64,000 bases of DNA, from NCBI GenBank assembly GCA_003344405.1, contig NOWV01000130.1, forward strand, positions 1-64,000, in the 5' to 3' direction. Below the pieces are notes generated by a model. That model saw only the letters and a list, made by a program, of their open reading frames with translations, was not told the DNA's origin and ran no database searches. The position numbers were made by a program, and so were the translations under genes. Origin of the DNA: Trichoplax sp. H2 (Eukaryota; Placozoa; Uniplacotomia; Trichoplacea). Position 1 is the stretch's first letter, and each line of letters opens with the position of its first letter. Positions 49,592 through 60,424 of this stretch are shown in pieces.

Positions 49592-51612
49592 AACCCTTCC
49601 ATCAAGGTAAACTTATATATTTTATGAAGCCAACTGCCTTGAAGAGCAAAATAAAATAGGTTTAAATGCAATTATTCTATTCATAATATTCATATTCTAA
49701 AAACTGCTTACCTTAGCACCCCTAATTCAGTATTATTGCTCTGCATTATTTTATCTTATAGTATTGAATTTATTATATATGATTTGTATTTTTCAAGTGT
49801 TACTTCAATGCTACAACAATAATATAAGCAACTATTTTAATTAATAACGCACAAATAATTATATGTAAAATAAAAATATTGCAATAAAATAATAAATTAA
49901 TGAATATCGTATAAACTATAATAGGAAGAGATTGTTACATTGGATCATACATAATACATGCGTACTGTATAACAATTGCTCAAAGTTTAAAATATTATCA
50001 TGTAAAATCTATTGCTAAATATCGGTATTCGTGCTTATAATTCACTGATGGTTAAATGTATTGGTTCTCACATTTGTTAGGATCAACATAAAAACCAAAA
50101 ATTTTATTGGAATAATATCACAGTCTTTTCTAATGGTTTTTATCATGGTACTAAAGTCCAAAGTGATTCAGACATCATCAAAATTATTACATGCTCAAAA
50201 TTTAAACATAAGTCGTAAGGAATATCACCATAAAATTCTAAACCATGATTACACCAAAAGAAGTAGGTTTGAAGTCTACTATCGCCCTTGGCATGAATAT
50301 TAATAGCGATATCGGCATGGAAATTAAGACAAAATAACAAATACAGCTATGCTTTTATTTGCCAATTTGAAATAGCTATAATCAGATGTAAAGTTATAAA
50401 AGCGAAAATAAAATGTTAATGGGGTAAATAATCATATTTATTTTCTTTAAAATTCTATTTTTATTTGCAGCTCTAAAATAGCAGAATTATTAAGGAACTA
50501 GCAAACGTTATTAGACTGTTTCCTCTTTAGTACAAATGTAGCGCAGGAACCCTCTATATTTTAATGTATGATGCTGCTGCATTTGAGCTTCATTAACTAA
50601 ATGAATGTTGCATCTCCAACCAATCTGATTAATACACCCATCACCAAAATATTTTGGATTACTATCAGTATATGTCCTTAACTCTCTTTTTAACCCTATA
50701 GTACTTGAATAAAAATCGGCTAGCCGGCTTAAAAATCATCAATTTAGTGCGGACTAAGCTATTTGTTAAGATATTTCACAATCAGTATAATAACGGCTAT
50801 AAATCATCGTACATAAATACCATATTATTATAACTATAATGGAGCGTGAGGTGGAAAAATTGCAATCCTGACATTATTATATACTAGCTTATACGGGCCT
50901 TCAATTTTAAATACTGTAACAAAGCAGATTTTCACCTTAAGTTTTCGTTGGTCTAACTTTATTGTGAATTAGTCAACTTAGATAGAATAAGATATAGTTT
51001 TCCGCTTTACAATAAATAACCTTCACTATGATTCGATTTCATAAATTTATATTCCATTGATATAAGATAAAACTTTAAATAAAAGTATTTAACAATTCTT
51101 GTTGAGATCACAACTAAAGATTTGATACGATACGTTATAAAATTGTCTAGTCACATCAAGAGATATGCAAATATTGGCATCCAATATAATAGCGAACATA
51201 TTTAATTGATCGCTGTACTGTTAAAATAGCTGCTCAATATTAATTGTAACTATAATTAATTGAAAGAAATAATTCTAATATAGCCACCTATTAACAATTA
51301 ATGCATAAAAAAAATGCTTTACTCTAATTTTCACTTTTATTAATACTGGATTATTCTAAATCATAAGTTATGGAGTGAAAAATACCTGATCATTCATTAA
51401 ATTGACTACAAGTAAATAAACCAAACGCCAAATATCTAGTAATTTTTGGATATAAAATAGTCCAACAAAGACTGCATTACATCATAAGTTAATGCTAGTA
51501 ATTCACATGTCAATCCTTACATCAAATTTTCTGTTAAAATGCGTAGGATTTTCTCACTTTCTTTCATAAAGAGACGAGTCACTGTGATAAGCAAACTGAC
51601 AGCGCTAAGCTA
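49592..51612. other. Intergenic stretch
   Basis: This includes the 5' flank of the 48515 receptor. Open frames on both strands near 50061-50340 overlap each other and show no motif. Nothing else recognised. Confidence 0.35.
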
Positions 51613-52701
51613 CTATTTATACGAATGATTATTTTTACAATTGCCAAGTAGCCTACAGGAATGGCAAAGGTTTAATTCCGTCGTAAATGTTATCAACGTA
51701 ATAGGATTTAAAACACAATTGATTTGAAATAACAAGAGTGAATTCGTAGCAGCATTTCGAAATAGATTATTCACAAGAAATATAGGATGATAGATATAAG
51801 CAACTATGCCACAGATAAAACCAGGAAACCAAAAGAAAAAATTTGTTGAGACGATTATCATAGCAATTTTTAAAATTTTCCATTCAGCTCGTTTACTCCC
51901 AAATTTGTGATTAGGATGTATGCTTATCGACCTTTGTCGAATTTTATAATATATTCCAGCATAAACCACCAATATGACTGTGTAGACAAGTATACCAATT
52001 ATTAAAAATAGCAATACCAATAACCTCACTTCGTAATCTGCATAGTCCTCGAAACTGCACAAGTTATGGTAATCATAACTAGGCGCAGGGGCTGGAGGAA
52101 ATGTAATATAAGCAGCTACAGTAAATGTTGTACCAACACTCATCGCTATTAACCATCCCAATAAACATAGGAACTTCGCTCGTCTTTGTGTTAATTTCAA
52201 GATTGCTGAGAATGGATAAGCAACGCTAATGTAACGATCGATGGCAACAAGCATCATGATATAAGCGGATTGAAAAATAGATACACAATTTATAAATCTT
52301 GCTATATAGCAAAATGGATTACTAATCCAATTTAAATAACTGACTGAAGAATCTGTAAAATGAGTCTGATTGTGTTTATCATGAGCTAATCTGTGATGGA
52401 GATCGGCTGAAGCAATAATTATTAAATACATTGACCCGAGCAAATCAGAGCCAGCGAGATTAATAAGTAGAATCGTAAATGTTCGATTAATGGTTGTTTT
52501 AGTTGGCTTAACAGTTTGATTAAAACGCAATAACTGCTCCTGACGATATATTGAACGAGAAATAATAGCTCGAACACGCTGTAGAGTTGGAGAATTTAAA
52601 AACTTAAGTAGAACCATATTAGCAATGATACCCGCTAGGCCAAATATCCATGATATTAATATTACTGACAGGTCGTTTTCGATTCTGATAGTCACTGACA
52701 T
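51613..52701 (-). CDS. Class A G-protein-coupled receptor (DRY type), intact
   Basis: This intronless seven-transmembrane receptor is the last of the array. I place the start at 52701 (MSVTIRIEND), which lines up with the MASxLYNN starts and gives 362 residues. An in-frame ATG at 52746 would add 15 residues. Numbered from 52701, TM2 has N81-LAGS-D86, C131 precedes TM3, D155-R156-Y157 ends TM3, C215 is in Y-H-N-L-C, TM6 has F-W-F-P, and TM7 has N332-P333-I-T-L. The N-terminus differs from the other copies. The tail contains C-H-S-C and another cysteine, possible palmitoylation sites that most siblings lack. Ligand unknown. Confidence 0.92.
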   Translation of the reverse strand: MSVTIRIENDLSVILISWIFGLAGIIANMVLLKFLNSPTLQRVRAIISRSIYRQEQLLRFNQTVKPTKTTINRTFTILLINLAGSDLLGSMYLIIIASADLHHRLAHDKHNQTHFTDSSVSYLNWISNPFCYIARFINCVSIFQSAYIMMLVAIDRYISVAYPFSAILKLTQRRAKFLCLLGWLIAMSVGTTFTVAAYITFPPAPAPSYDYHNLCSFEDYADYEVRLLVLLFLIIGILVYTVILVVYAGIYYKIRQRSISIHPNHKFGSKRAEWKILKIAMIIVSTNFFFWFPGFICGIVAYIYHPIFLVNNLFRNAATNSLLLFQINCVLNPITLITFTTELNLCHSCRLLGNCKNNHSYK

Positions 52702-52746
52702 ATTGAATGCGGCTATCGGCGACAGCTTTAGTTTTGATTCAGTCAT

Positions 52747-55700
52747 TTTTAAACTGTTTTATTGAAATGGATATCAAATTTAGCCAAGTGAAGGACTTTT
52801 CGTGCTATAACAGATCTAACAAACAAAGTCAAATCTTACTGACGTCATGATGTATTAATGATCCTTTTTGCTTTCTTGAGTCTTTTTAGATCAATATTGA
52901 AGCCAATTAATCAACTTTAATCTAATTAGGTGCAGCTATGAAAGTCAATACCTGAATAAAATAAAAGAACTCTGTAGAAACCTTATGATATTGATTTTTA
53001 GTTTATCTATCTTATTGAAAGGTTCCATACACATGAAAAAGAACCGAATGATCTGGCTAAACTTATTCAATTCATTACCGTATGCTCAGTTATTATCTAA
53101 AAATATCAATCTGATTGTATCACAGAATTAGATGCCGTGTCTTCTTCTTCTATTTCTCTTAGTTTATATCGACGAATATAAACTGAGACAGCAATATTCC
53201 TTATTTAGCCGCCTTAATTAATTATATTATCGGTCATTAATTTTATGACGCTTAATTAATAAATTAGGGAGGCAACTTGCTCGACTTGATCATTAGAAGG
53301 TTTTACGTTTCATCTTAAAATATTCTAATAATTATAATCTATTTGCTAACATAAAATAAAACCATTTTATGCGTATGTGACGATGATGTTGTTGATTGCT
53401 ACAATTTAAATCCTCACCAAGGTTACTATTATTTAAATCACAGCCAGTATTTTCACAACATCGTATTTGTCAATTATGAGCCATGCCTTTACTGTCAACG
53501 TTTCTATTTTGATTAATTCAAAAGCAGTAATCGATTTAAGCACTATTCATTTTCGGGAACATATAAATTGTCAGTTACTTATTATGAATTAGTCAGATAA
53601 GAACTTCTTTGCTCTTGGTCACATTTTGTAATCATTTCCTAAGGCATAAGCTTTATATTCAATCTCTTACAATTGTTAATATCATTTCCGAATACAGTGA
53701 GTCCAATAGCCGTAACAGTCAATTATAAATTCATCGATTAATGATAAAATCGTTTATTTTGCTATTGTTATTGATATATTTGCTATAATATATGTTGAAG
53801 AGCTAGATTCTGCTGGAATCGTAACTACGTAGATATTGCGGTATTTAGAGAGCAATTTACCTGAATTAGATTGACGTTAATAGAAGTGGAAAGAAAATTT
53901 GTTCAAGAAATTCAGAAATCAAAATTTAAGTTAGAACATGGAATGAAGAATGCACAGTATTCAACTCTGTCATAGATTAGAAGGAGACCTAAGTAATGTC
54001 TAAGTGCTTTTCGCTCCTTATTTTCATTTAGAATTTTATTGTAGCACCAGGTATGCGAACAACTACAGTACTTCAAGACTCGTCGGATTTTATAATACCT
54101 TATGCATTAACAGTATAGAATAATATCATAACTTTAGAGGATATGAATCGAGCAAGCATGTACCCTTGCTTAGATTTCACCTACTGTAGCTATATATTAG
54201 GCGAGAGACGCCAATATTGCTACTAATCGTTGTTATATAGTACTAGTGCAACCTATCGATCGGAAAATAGATAGATAACTTGTAACGTGGTCGAATGGAT
54301 TACTGATGAAACCTGAGTAGGCGATCAATGAATTATAATACGATTCTCATAAATTGATTCCTTCATATGTGAATAATATTTAATAGATACTGGCACTACA
54401 GACTATACAAATAATAAAACAGAAGCTTGCTTCACTGCCAGAAGTATTCCTTTATACTACAGTGTATTGGCTTTAAAGTTAAATAATAAAATGATTTATT
54501 TGTGGTAATATGTACAGGAATTTGAGCAAATAAGTTGTTAAGTTTTGCTATATCTACACCTGTAAATACTACAACATCGTCTTTCATAACATTTTACAAT
54601 AACTATTTTGAATTATCAAAGTAACGTCATGTCGAATAGTATGCCAGCTTCTACGGATTCTTTTATGATAAATAGTATTTCAAAATTAATGTACAATGTA
54701 TAATTTTAAGAAATACAATGTATTAAATGCAAAATTTGTAGTGCAAACATATAATTTAGTCTAAGTTCACTTTAAGTGATGTCTAGATACGGTTAAATGA
54801 GCAAATAATTACTGGCTTTAATATTAGCTTGCAAAGTGAAAAGTTTTCTGAATTTATGCATATCATCCATTTTTTAATAAGTGATGATTATAATTATGTC
54901 TAGTAGTAATATCACAAAATAATATATGCTTGGAATGTTCATATTTATCATTTGCAGTACCTATATTTGTCATAATTGCTGTAAATGTAGCCCTTGATGG
55001 ATATATTTATATGTGACTTGACGTCAAGTTACTCCGGTAAAGACTCAGATGAAGTAATACTTGTGTAATCTCCACAAGTTAAATTTATTAACTTCTATCC
55101 AAATAGAATTAGAATTACTCTTAGCAAGGTAAGAGTTTATATACGACTAATGTTCTTTACAATTGATATCTCAAGAACTTCGCTACCTTAGCGAGTATCT
55201 CTTGACACTAAAATCCTTGAATGACCGATAGCACGATGTGCACAGTTATAAGTATGTAGTCTTTCGGCTACTGGTTGATTACAGATAAGTTAGTTCAACT
55301 GACTGGATATAGTTCTCTTACGATAACACGTACCAATACAGTTATCCTATCTTATGTAGTACTGTACATATTCTGTAAATAATACCAAATTACGACAATA
55401 ATGTGACTTTACGTATTAGCTAAAATTAAGATTTATTTTCGATTTTTAATATAAATTTAGTCTATTTTATTTCTTAATACAGTTATTCTCACATGATCAA
55501 TATCTTTGTAGCATTTTTGTTCATCATATCTATCATGGTACATGGAGCTTACGTGATTGTATGTTGATGTAACGAAGTGACTCCAAACTGTACTTTCTCT
55601 GGAGAGAGTGAGACATGCAGTAATTAACGGCGAAAGGAGTATATACATAGGTCTCTTATTATAGAAAATTACCTGCTACATATTAAAGCCATGCATTTGC

Positions 55701-55802
55701 GGTCAATTTCGTACAATTGATGCAAAAACTGTAATAACGAATGTATGGGATCACGTTATATGCACTAGTCGTGGTCTACAGTACCGTCTACTATCAGGAA
55801 CG
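52747..55802. other. Intergenic stretch, 3.1 kb
   Basis: No supported gene. The part 55012-55330 opens with TGTGACTTGACGTCAAGT (a palindrome containing TGACGTCA) and has a TTTATATACG promoter-like site near 55138. This resembles an LTR start, but no matching target duplication was found. A 63-codon minus frame at 55457-55648 is unrecognised. Confidence 0.35.
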
Positions 55803-55840
55803 TCCAGGGACTTCTAGAAGTCTTCTAGAAAGTCCCTGAC
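55803..55840. repeat. Short inverted repeat
   Basis: CAGGGACTTCTAGAAG is mirrored by CTTCTAGAAAGTCCCTG with a one-base bulge, giving a hairpin with almost no loop. It marks the left border of the repeat-rich 55.8-56.7 kb block. Confidence 0.75.
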
Positions 55841-55858
55841 ACCATCCGACTAAGTGCC

Positions 55859-56690
55859 TACGTGCTCTGGCAACTTTAGTTACCTCGGATTAAAATTCGT
55901 TCATACGATCGAATGTAAACGGGTATTTCTCGTTGTATTTTGGTCCAGTCCCGGCCTAACGAGACATCCATCGATGTATCGATGAAAATATAAAAATTTA
56001 TATTTTAGCAAATTTTTGTCGATGTGGTTGTGTCTCGTTATAATATTCGTCGTAGTAAATTACTGAGATGCGAGTGTTGAGGTACAGTACAACCAGAACG
56101 AGAATCTGACGTTCTCTTTCTGAACTCATCTTGATCGTATGAACGTAACTTTAAGATTAAGTATCTACTGTATGTGCTCTAGCGACATTAGTTCCCCCTG
56201 ATTGGGCGGCTATGATTTGCGCAGTTTCTCGATTAGCGATAATATATAGAAATCACTAAGAAAAGGGTAAGTTCAGACAGTTCCTATGTCCGGGATATGA
56301 TATTTGCCCTACAACCCAGTATTGCATTGCTCTGAGTGCATGTATCCACTAAGACCTAGTGATTATGTGCTCTGGCAACTTCAGTCCCCTGACTCTCCTC
56401 CAGCGTACAGCGTGACCATTTCACGAAATGCTGCTCCCCGCCAAACATTGCTTTTCAACTATCGGCAATGCAATTACTAAGAAAGGGTAAGTCTGCACAA
56501 ATTCCATGCCGGGAATATGATATTTGTCCCTATGACAACTCAGTATGTATTGTTTTTGAGTGCATGCATTCACTAAAGACTAACATAAGTGGCTATGTAC
56601 TCTGGCAACTTCAGTCCTCTGACTCGCCTCTGAACATTGTTTTTCTAGTAACGGTAATATACTGTAATCACTAAGAAAATATGACAACAG
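55859..56690. repeat. Degenerate tandem repeat, units of about 190-310 bp
   Basis: The phrase TGCTCTGGCAACTTCAGTCC, in varied form, recurs near 55864, 56174, 56367 and 56597. The phrase ACTAAGAAAAGGGTAAGT recurs near 56259, 56476 and 56670. ATGATATTTG and GAGTGCATG also repeat. It is locally GC-richer than its surroundings. A 68-codon open frame at 56468-56674 lies in one unit. The last units are the best preserved. Confidence 0.7.
55957..56040. repeat. Small foldback element, 84 bp
   Basis: TAACGAGACA at 55957 is perfectly mirrored by TGTCTCGTTA ending at 56040. Further pairing (CCA..TCGA / TCGA..TGG) extends the arms to about 25 bases, and the centre is itself palindromic (AAAATATAAAAATTTATATTTT). 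It could be a tiny inverted-repeat element inside the tandem block. Confidence 0.65.
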
Positions 56691-58184
56691 TTACTGTAGT
56701 ACGCTGTTTTAAATCTATATATAAACATGCTGTGACACGAGTTTTAAAGTTATTAATGAATTTCGTAAATAAAGCGCTTTCATTATGATTATTACATAGT
56801 TTGTCAACTTCTTGTCAATAAATAGCCGATTAAACGAACGAGGCTCAGCACGCTATTCGCACGTTACCGGAACTTCGCGGCGGGTGCTAAGGTGACGCCA
56901 ATATTAGTATCTATAAAGATTATACTAATTAATTTCAGAACAAGCTTACACCTTGATTGTCTAGCAAAACTATACGCGACTAATATTCATAGTTACTCTT
57001 TACCGTATTGCCATTAGCTACATAACGAAATCTACTTAATTAACATGTACGGTGCTTTACTCCGTAACAATTGTATGTAATGAAGTATTGAATTGTGAAC
57101 GAAACTAAATGTTGGTGCCTACAAACACTAATCATTATTATATATTCAATATTATCTAATAAAAGGATAATTTCCCACAAAGTAGTCTGTAAATTTACAA
57201 GGTGTACAACTAAATACAGAACCGATACAATAGTTCAATACGAGATGTATGATCTTGTTCTCTGCATGTGCGCTATTTCTAAAATTATAAATACCACCAA
57301 TTTCTACCTCAGAATTTGTTGGGTACAATAGTCACAATGTTAGTATTTTCCACGTTACTTCACGACAGTTTACGTACTGCTCTACCGTAACTACCATATT
57401 GTACGCAATTTTATAATACAACAAGTTATCTGTTCTTACTAAAAAAAATTGTATATTTCTCTGTGTGGTAATAAATCCGCTGCAGCTGACTTATCGAACT
57501 CCCCATCACATACAGATATATGTATACGGCTAATGCCAACACTGATTAAACGATATTGATCGAAGTTAGTAAACTCACTAGATGTAAAGCGCAGATACTC
57601 ATTGGTAGATCAGATAAGATTATATTACAAGCACATATTGAGGGAGTTTAAATGATTTATAGAAATATTTTTATCTAAGCATCAGAGATTAACAAAAATA
57701 GAAGTACTTGTCAATTAATTTAGGTTTTATAGTGCAACGTAATTGTAATTTTTCACTAATAATGACGGTATTTAATATTTTTATAACTAGAACTACAATA
57801 GTCTTTACATAGTATGTAACAGGCAATAAATAATCTAACCTTTTTAAATTTTTATTTTAGAATGCACATAATGTACATCAATAAACATATAGAGCGGCTC
57901 TACAATTTAAGATATCATACAACCGGTGAAACGATAAATTTTACAAACAGTACCGGAATATAGTAAATTACGAAAAGGTTTTCCACAAAAGAAATAGCCT
58001 GATATATCGAATTAACGGCAATAAAATATAAAATATATGAAGACATAAATAATTCCAGCACTGATATAAATAAGATGCAAACTTACAAATCATAAGATAG
58101 GTCAGATCGTGTAAGCATGTATATTACTGTGTATGATAAGCTATAATACAGGCGTTCAGTAGCAATTCTGTTTAAATAACAAGG
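56691..58184. other. Intergenic stretch
   Basis: A short GC-rich island (GTTACCGGAACTTCGCGGCGGG, about 56860) stands out. The 78-codon plus frame at 57095-57331 shows no motif. I found no continuation of the GH31 gene here. Confidence 0.35.
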
Positions 58185-60104
58185 CTACAAATTCGAAACA
58201 TCCATTTCATCAGAAGTCAACTTCATTTTTTTACCAATGGCTATATTTCTTCTTATTGCAAGACAAATCATATTATTCCCCAAATAATAATTGGATGTAA
58301 CGATATTCATCTGAACTTTGTTCAGCTCATTAGATAACCAATCATCGATTTTAGGATTGATTTTATTACTTAGAGTTTGAATACTAAAAGGAATTTGGTT
58401 ATTAGTTGCATCAAATGTTGTAAACTCTGAAATAGAAAGACTTTTGTTATCAGTACGATAATAATCTTTAAAATGGATAAATAGTTTCTTTTCTCTTTCA
58501 ATTAGAATTATTGGTTTAACTGAGTGTATTGGACCCCAAACCAAGTCACTGTCTTGATACTTTGAACTACAATTTATTTTATTGTACGATGTAAGGATTC
58601 GTGTGTTATCTTTCCAAAGCGTTGCCAATACCTTGCCTGCGTAGGATTTTGGCATCGCATATCCTTTCAACTTGTCCAATATAACATCTAACAGATTATC
58701 GTGGATCGTATCTTCATCAAAATCATAAAAATCTACAAAATGTATGATTAATACCTCATTTATATTTCTTGCGGCAAATGTCTTAATCGTGTGTAGAAAT
58801 GATGTTACTGAAATTTTCGAAAGCCATTTGTTATGACTAAGCCAAAATTTTGTCTTAAACGATGGCAAATATCTTACTCGTAAATCGAAATAACGTATTC
58901 CATCACGTAATTGATTCGCTATATTTTCTGTTTGAGTTTGCGACCATGGTGTCAGCATCGGAGCCGACATATTATAACAGGCTGAACAATAAGTTCCAGG
59001 AATGACCAGATCTTGCAGTCGTAAATTTTGCAAAGAATGTTTATATTTAGCCATCCAATTAGTAAAATTGTGAAATTTAGCTACTTCACTTATCATAAAT
59101 CTTGCTTCTTTGGAGCTGTAGGTAATATATGCTACGTAATAGTGTCGATTACGTGCAAACTCTACTACAGTATTGCAAGAATTATTATAATTTGCTACCC
59201 AACACCACTGCCCTTGAATATAATTACTTACATTCCTTGGATAATGGCGATAAATAGCTACATAGTCCCATGTCAATGCCTTATCACCACGAAACCATTT
59301 TAGATCAAATGTTAAGCTTTTATCAATTCCATACTTAAAAGTATACTGGCCGGATGCAGTTAGGTAAGGATTATGCCGATATCGTGTAACGTTATGAATT
59401 CGCTTCGTATTTTCCATGTTTACCTCTATCGGAGGGATTAACGGATGAGGTCTTTGGGCATAGCCGTAACCATCATCTTCTGGAGTTAATGAAGGTGAGA
59501 CAGTTTTGAATGATTCAAATTCTTTGATTAAAAATCCACATACCTTGGTTTTATTACACGAGTATGTATAATACACGATATAGTAAGTGTAATCCTTGTC
59601 GTAACCTAAATTCGTTACAATTCTATCGGAGAGACGCATATTTAGCCAATGCTGATAACACGATTGGTAAATTGCTTCGCTCTTTTTCTTGCATAATATG
59701 GCAATGTAATCATACGCGTTAGGCATAACACCAGCTACCCACGAAATTATAATGTAAGTGTTATTATACGGCATCGCCCATCTTTGCAATCGCATTTTCA
59801 GTTTGACATAACTTTTTTTCATTGCTGTTCGATTTAATTCCGCAGGTTGAAACTTTTGTATTAGTACTTTCAGTGCTACTGGATTTATATTAGCTAACAG
59901 TCTTGTCTTCATCGCAGGAATTAGATTTATGTTCGCGATTTCAGGGTCTGTTATGCTTGCGTTGTAATAAAATGAATAAAAATTTATTATAGGGTTATTT
60001 CCGGCATAGATAAGTAACTCCAATTGCTTATATTTGTTGGTTGTCATTATTGTTATAGACGGCTTCGGTTGCAAAGTGAATTCTAGATTGTATAAAATGG
60101 TCAT
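58185..60104 (-). CDS. PI-PLC X-domain protein, probable pseudoenzyme
   Basis: This single open frame encodes 639 residues. The C-terminal part from about 361 holds a phosphatidylinositol-specific phospholipase C X domain of the PLCXD/bacterial type: L-V-I-P-G-T (366-371), G-I-R-Y-F-D-L-R-V (402-410), W-L-S-H (421-424) and E-V-L-I-I-H-F (450-456). The motif normally reading G-T-H-D-S is G-T-Y-C-S here, so Tyr372 stands in for the first catalytic histidine; the second, His424, remains. The first 360 residues appear to hold repeated beta-rich modules with a W/Y-D-Y-[IV]-A-I core (131-136, 280-284). No signal peptide is obvious at the chosen start; two stops precede it. Two short regions rich in cysteine and tyrosine may be extracellular. 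The family cleaves phosphoinositides or GPI anchors; activity here is doubtful. Confidence 0.82.
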   Translation of the reverse strand: MTILYNLEFTLQPKPSITIMTTNKYKQLELLIYAGNNPIINFYSFYYNASITDPEIANINLIPAMKTRLLANINPVALKVLIQKFQPAELNRTAMKKSYVKLKMRLQRWAMPYNNTYIIISWVAGVMPNAYDYIAILCKKKSEAIYQSCYQHWLNMRLSDRIVTNLGYDKDYTYYIVYYTYSCNKTKVCGFLIKEFESFKTVSPSLTPEDDGYGYAQRPHPLIPPIEVNMENTKRIHNVTRYRHNPYLTASGQYTFKYGIDKSLTFDLKWFRGDKALTWDYVAIYRHYPRNVSNYIQGQWCWVANYNNSCNTVVEFARNRHYYVAYITYSSKEARFMISEVAKFHNFTNWMAKYKHSLQNLRLQDLVIPGTYCSACYNMSAPMLTPWSQTQTENIANQLRDGIRYFDLRVRYLPSFKTKFWLSHNKWLSKISVTSFLHTIKTFAARNINEVLIIHFVDFYDFDEDTIHDNLLDVILDKLKGYAMPKSYAGKVLATLWKDNTRILTSYNKINCSSKYQDSDLVWGPIHSVKPIILIEREKKLFIHFKDYYRTDNKSLSISEFTTFDATNNQIPFSIQTLSNKINPKIDDWLSNELNKVQMNIVTSNYYLGNNMICLAIRRNIAIGKKMKLTSDEMDVSNL

Positions 60105-60243
60105 CTACTAAGTTATGTACACTGCAATCATACAAATGAAAATTACTAATCGCTCGAGTATATTAATATATCATAACGTTATTATTAATAAAAGACAGCA
60201 ATTACGGGTAAATTAAGTGATAACCCAAAATGTTTTATCTTAC

Positions 60244-60403
60244 TTGTAGTTTGGTGACCACGCAGCGCTACGATATAATAATCATTATTATCCTCTTTGA
60301 CAATATATCCTGGGAAATGGAACTTATCGGTACCGATGGCATCCTTCATAATATAAACAATGCGATATGAGTATTTCTTTTTAATGTAACTACTGGTTAC
60401 TAC
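60244..60403 (-). other. Orphan exon-like open frame
   Basis: This 53-codon frame lies between the PLC gene and the GH31 exons. It reads Y-S-Y-R-I-V-Y-I-M-K-D, then F-P-G-Y-I-V-K-E-D and Y-Y-I-V-A-L-R-G, and ends at a good splice donor (A|GTAAGA). The Y-Y-I-V-A pattern recalls modules in the N-terminal half of the PLC protein. Joining it to the acceptor at about 60121 would run into two stops, so it is not simply the first coding exon of that gene. It is too close to the GH31 donor at 60424 to be its next exon. Confidence 0.35.
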
Positions 60404-60424
60404 TCAAACAGGTTCCATGCTTAC

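Noticed and set aside
55012-55330. LTR-like start TGTGACTTGACGTCAAGT with a TATA-like site
   Set aside because: No CA end could be paired with a matching 5-bp duplication (left flank TTATA), so the boundaries are unsupported.
59028-59303. Plus-strand frame of 91 codons
   Set aside because: It is antisense to the PLC-like gene.
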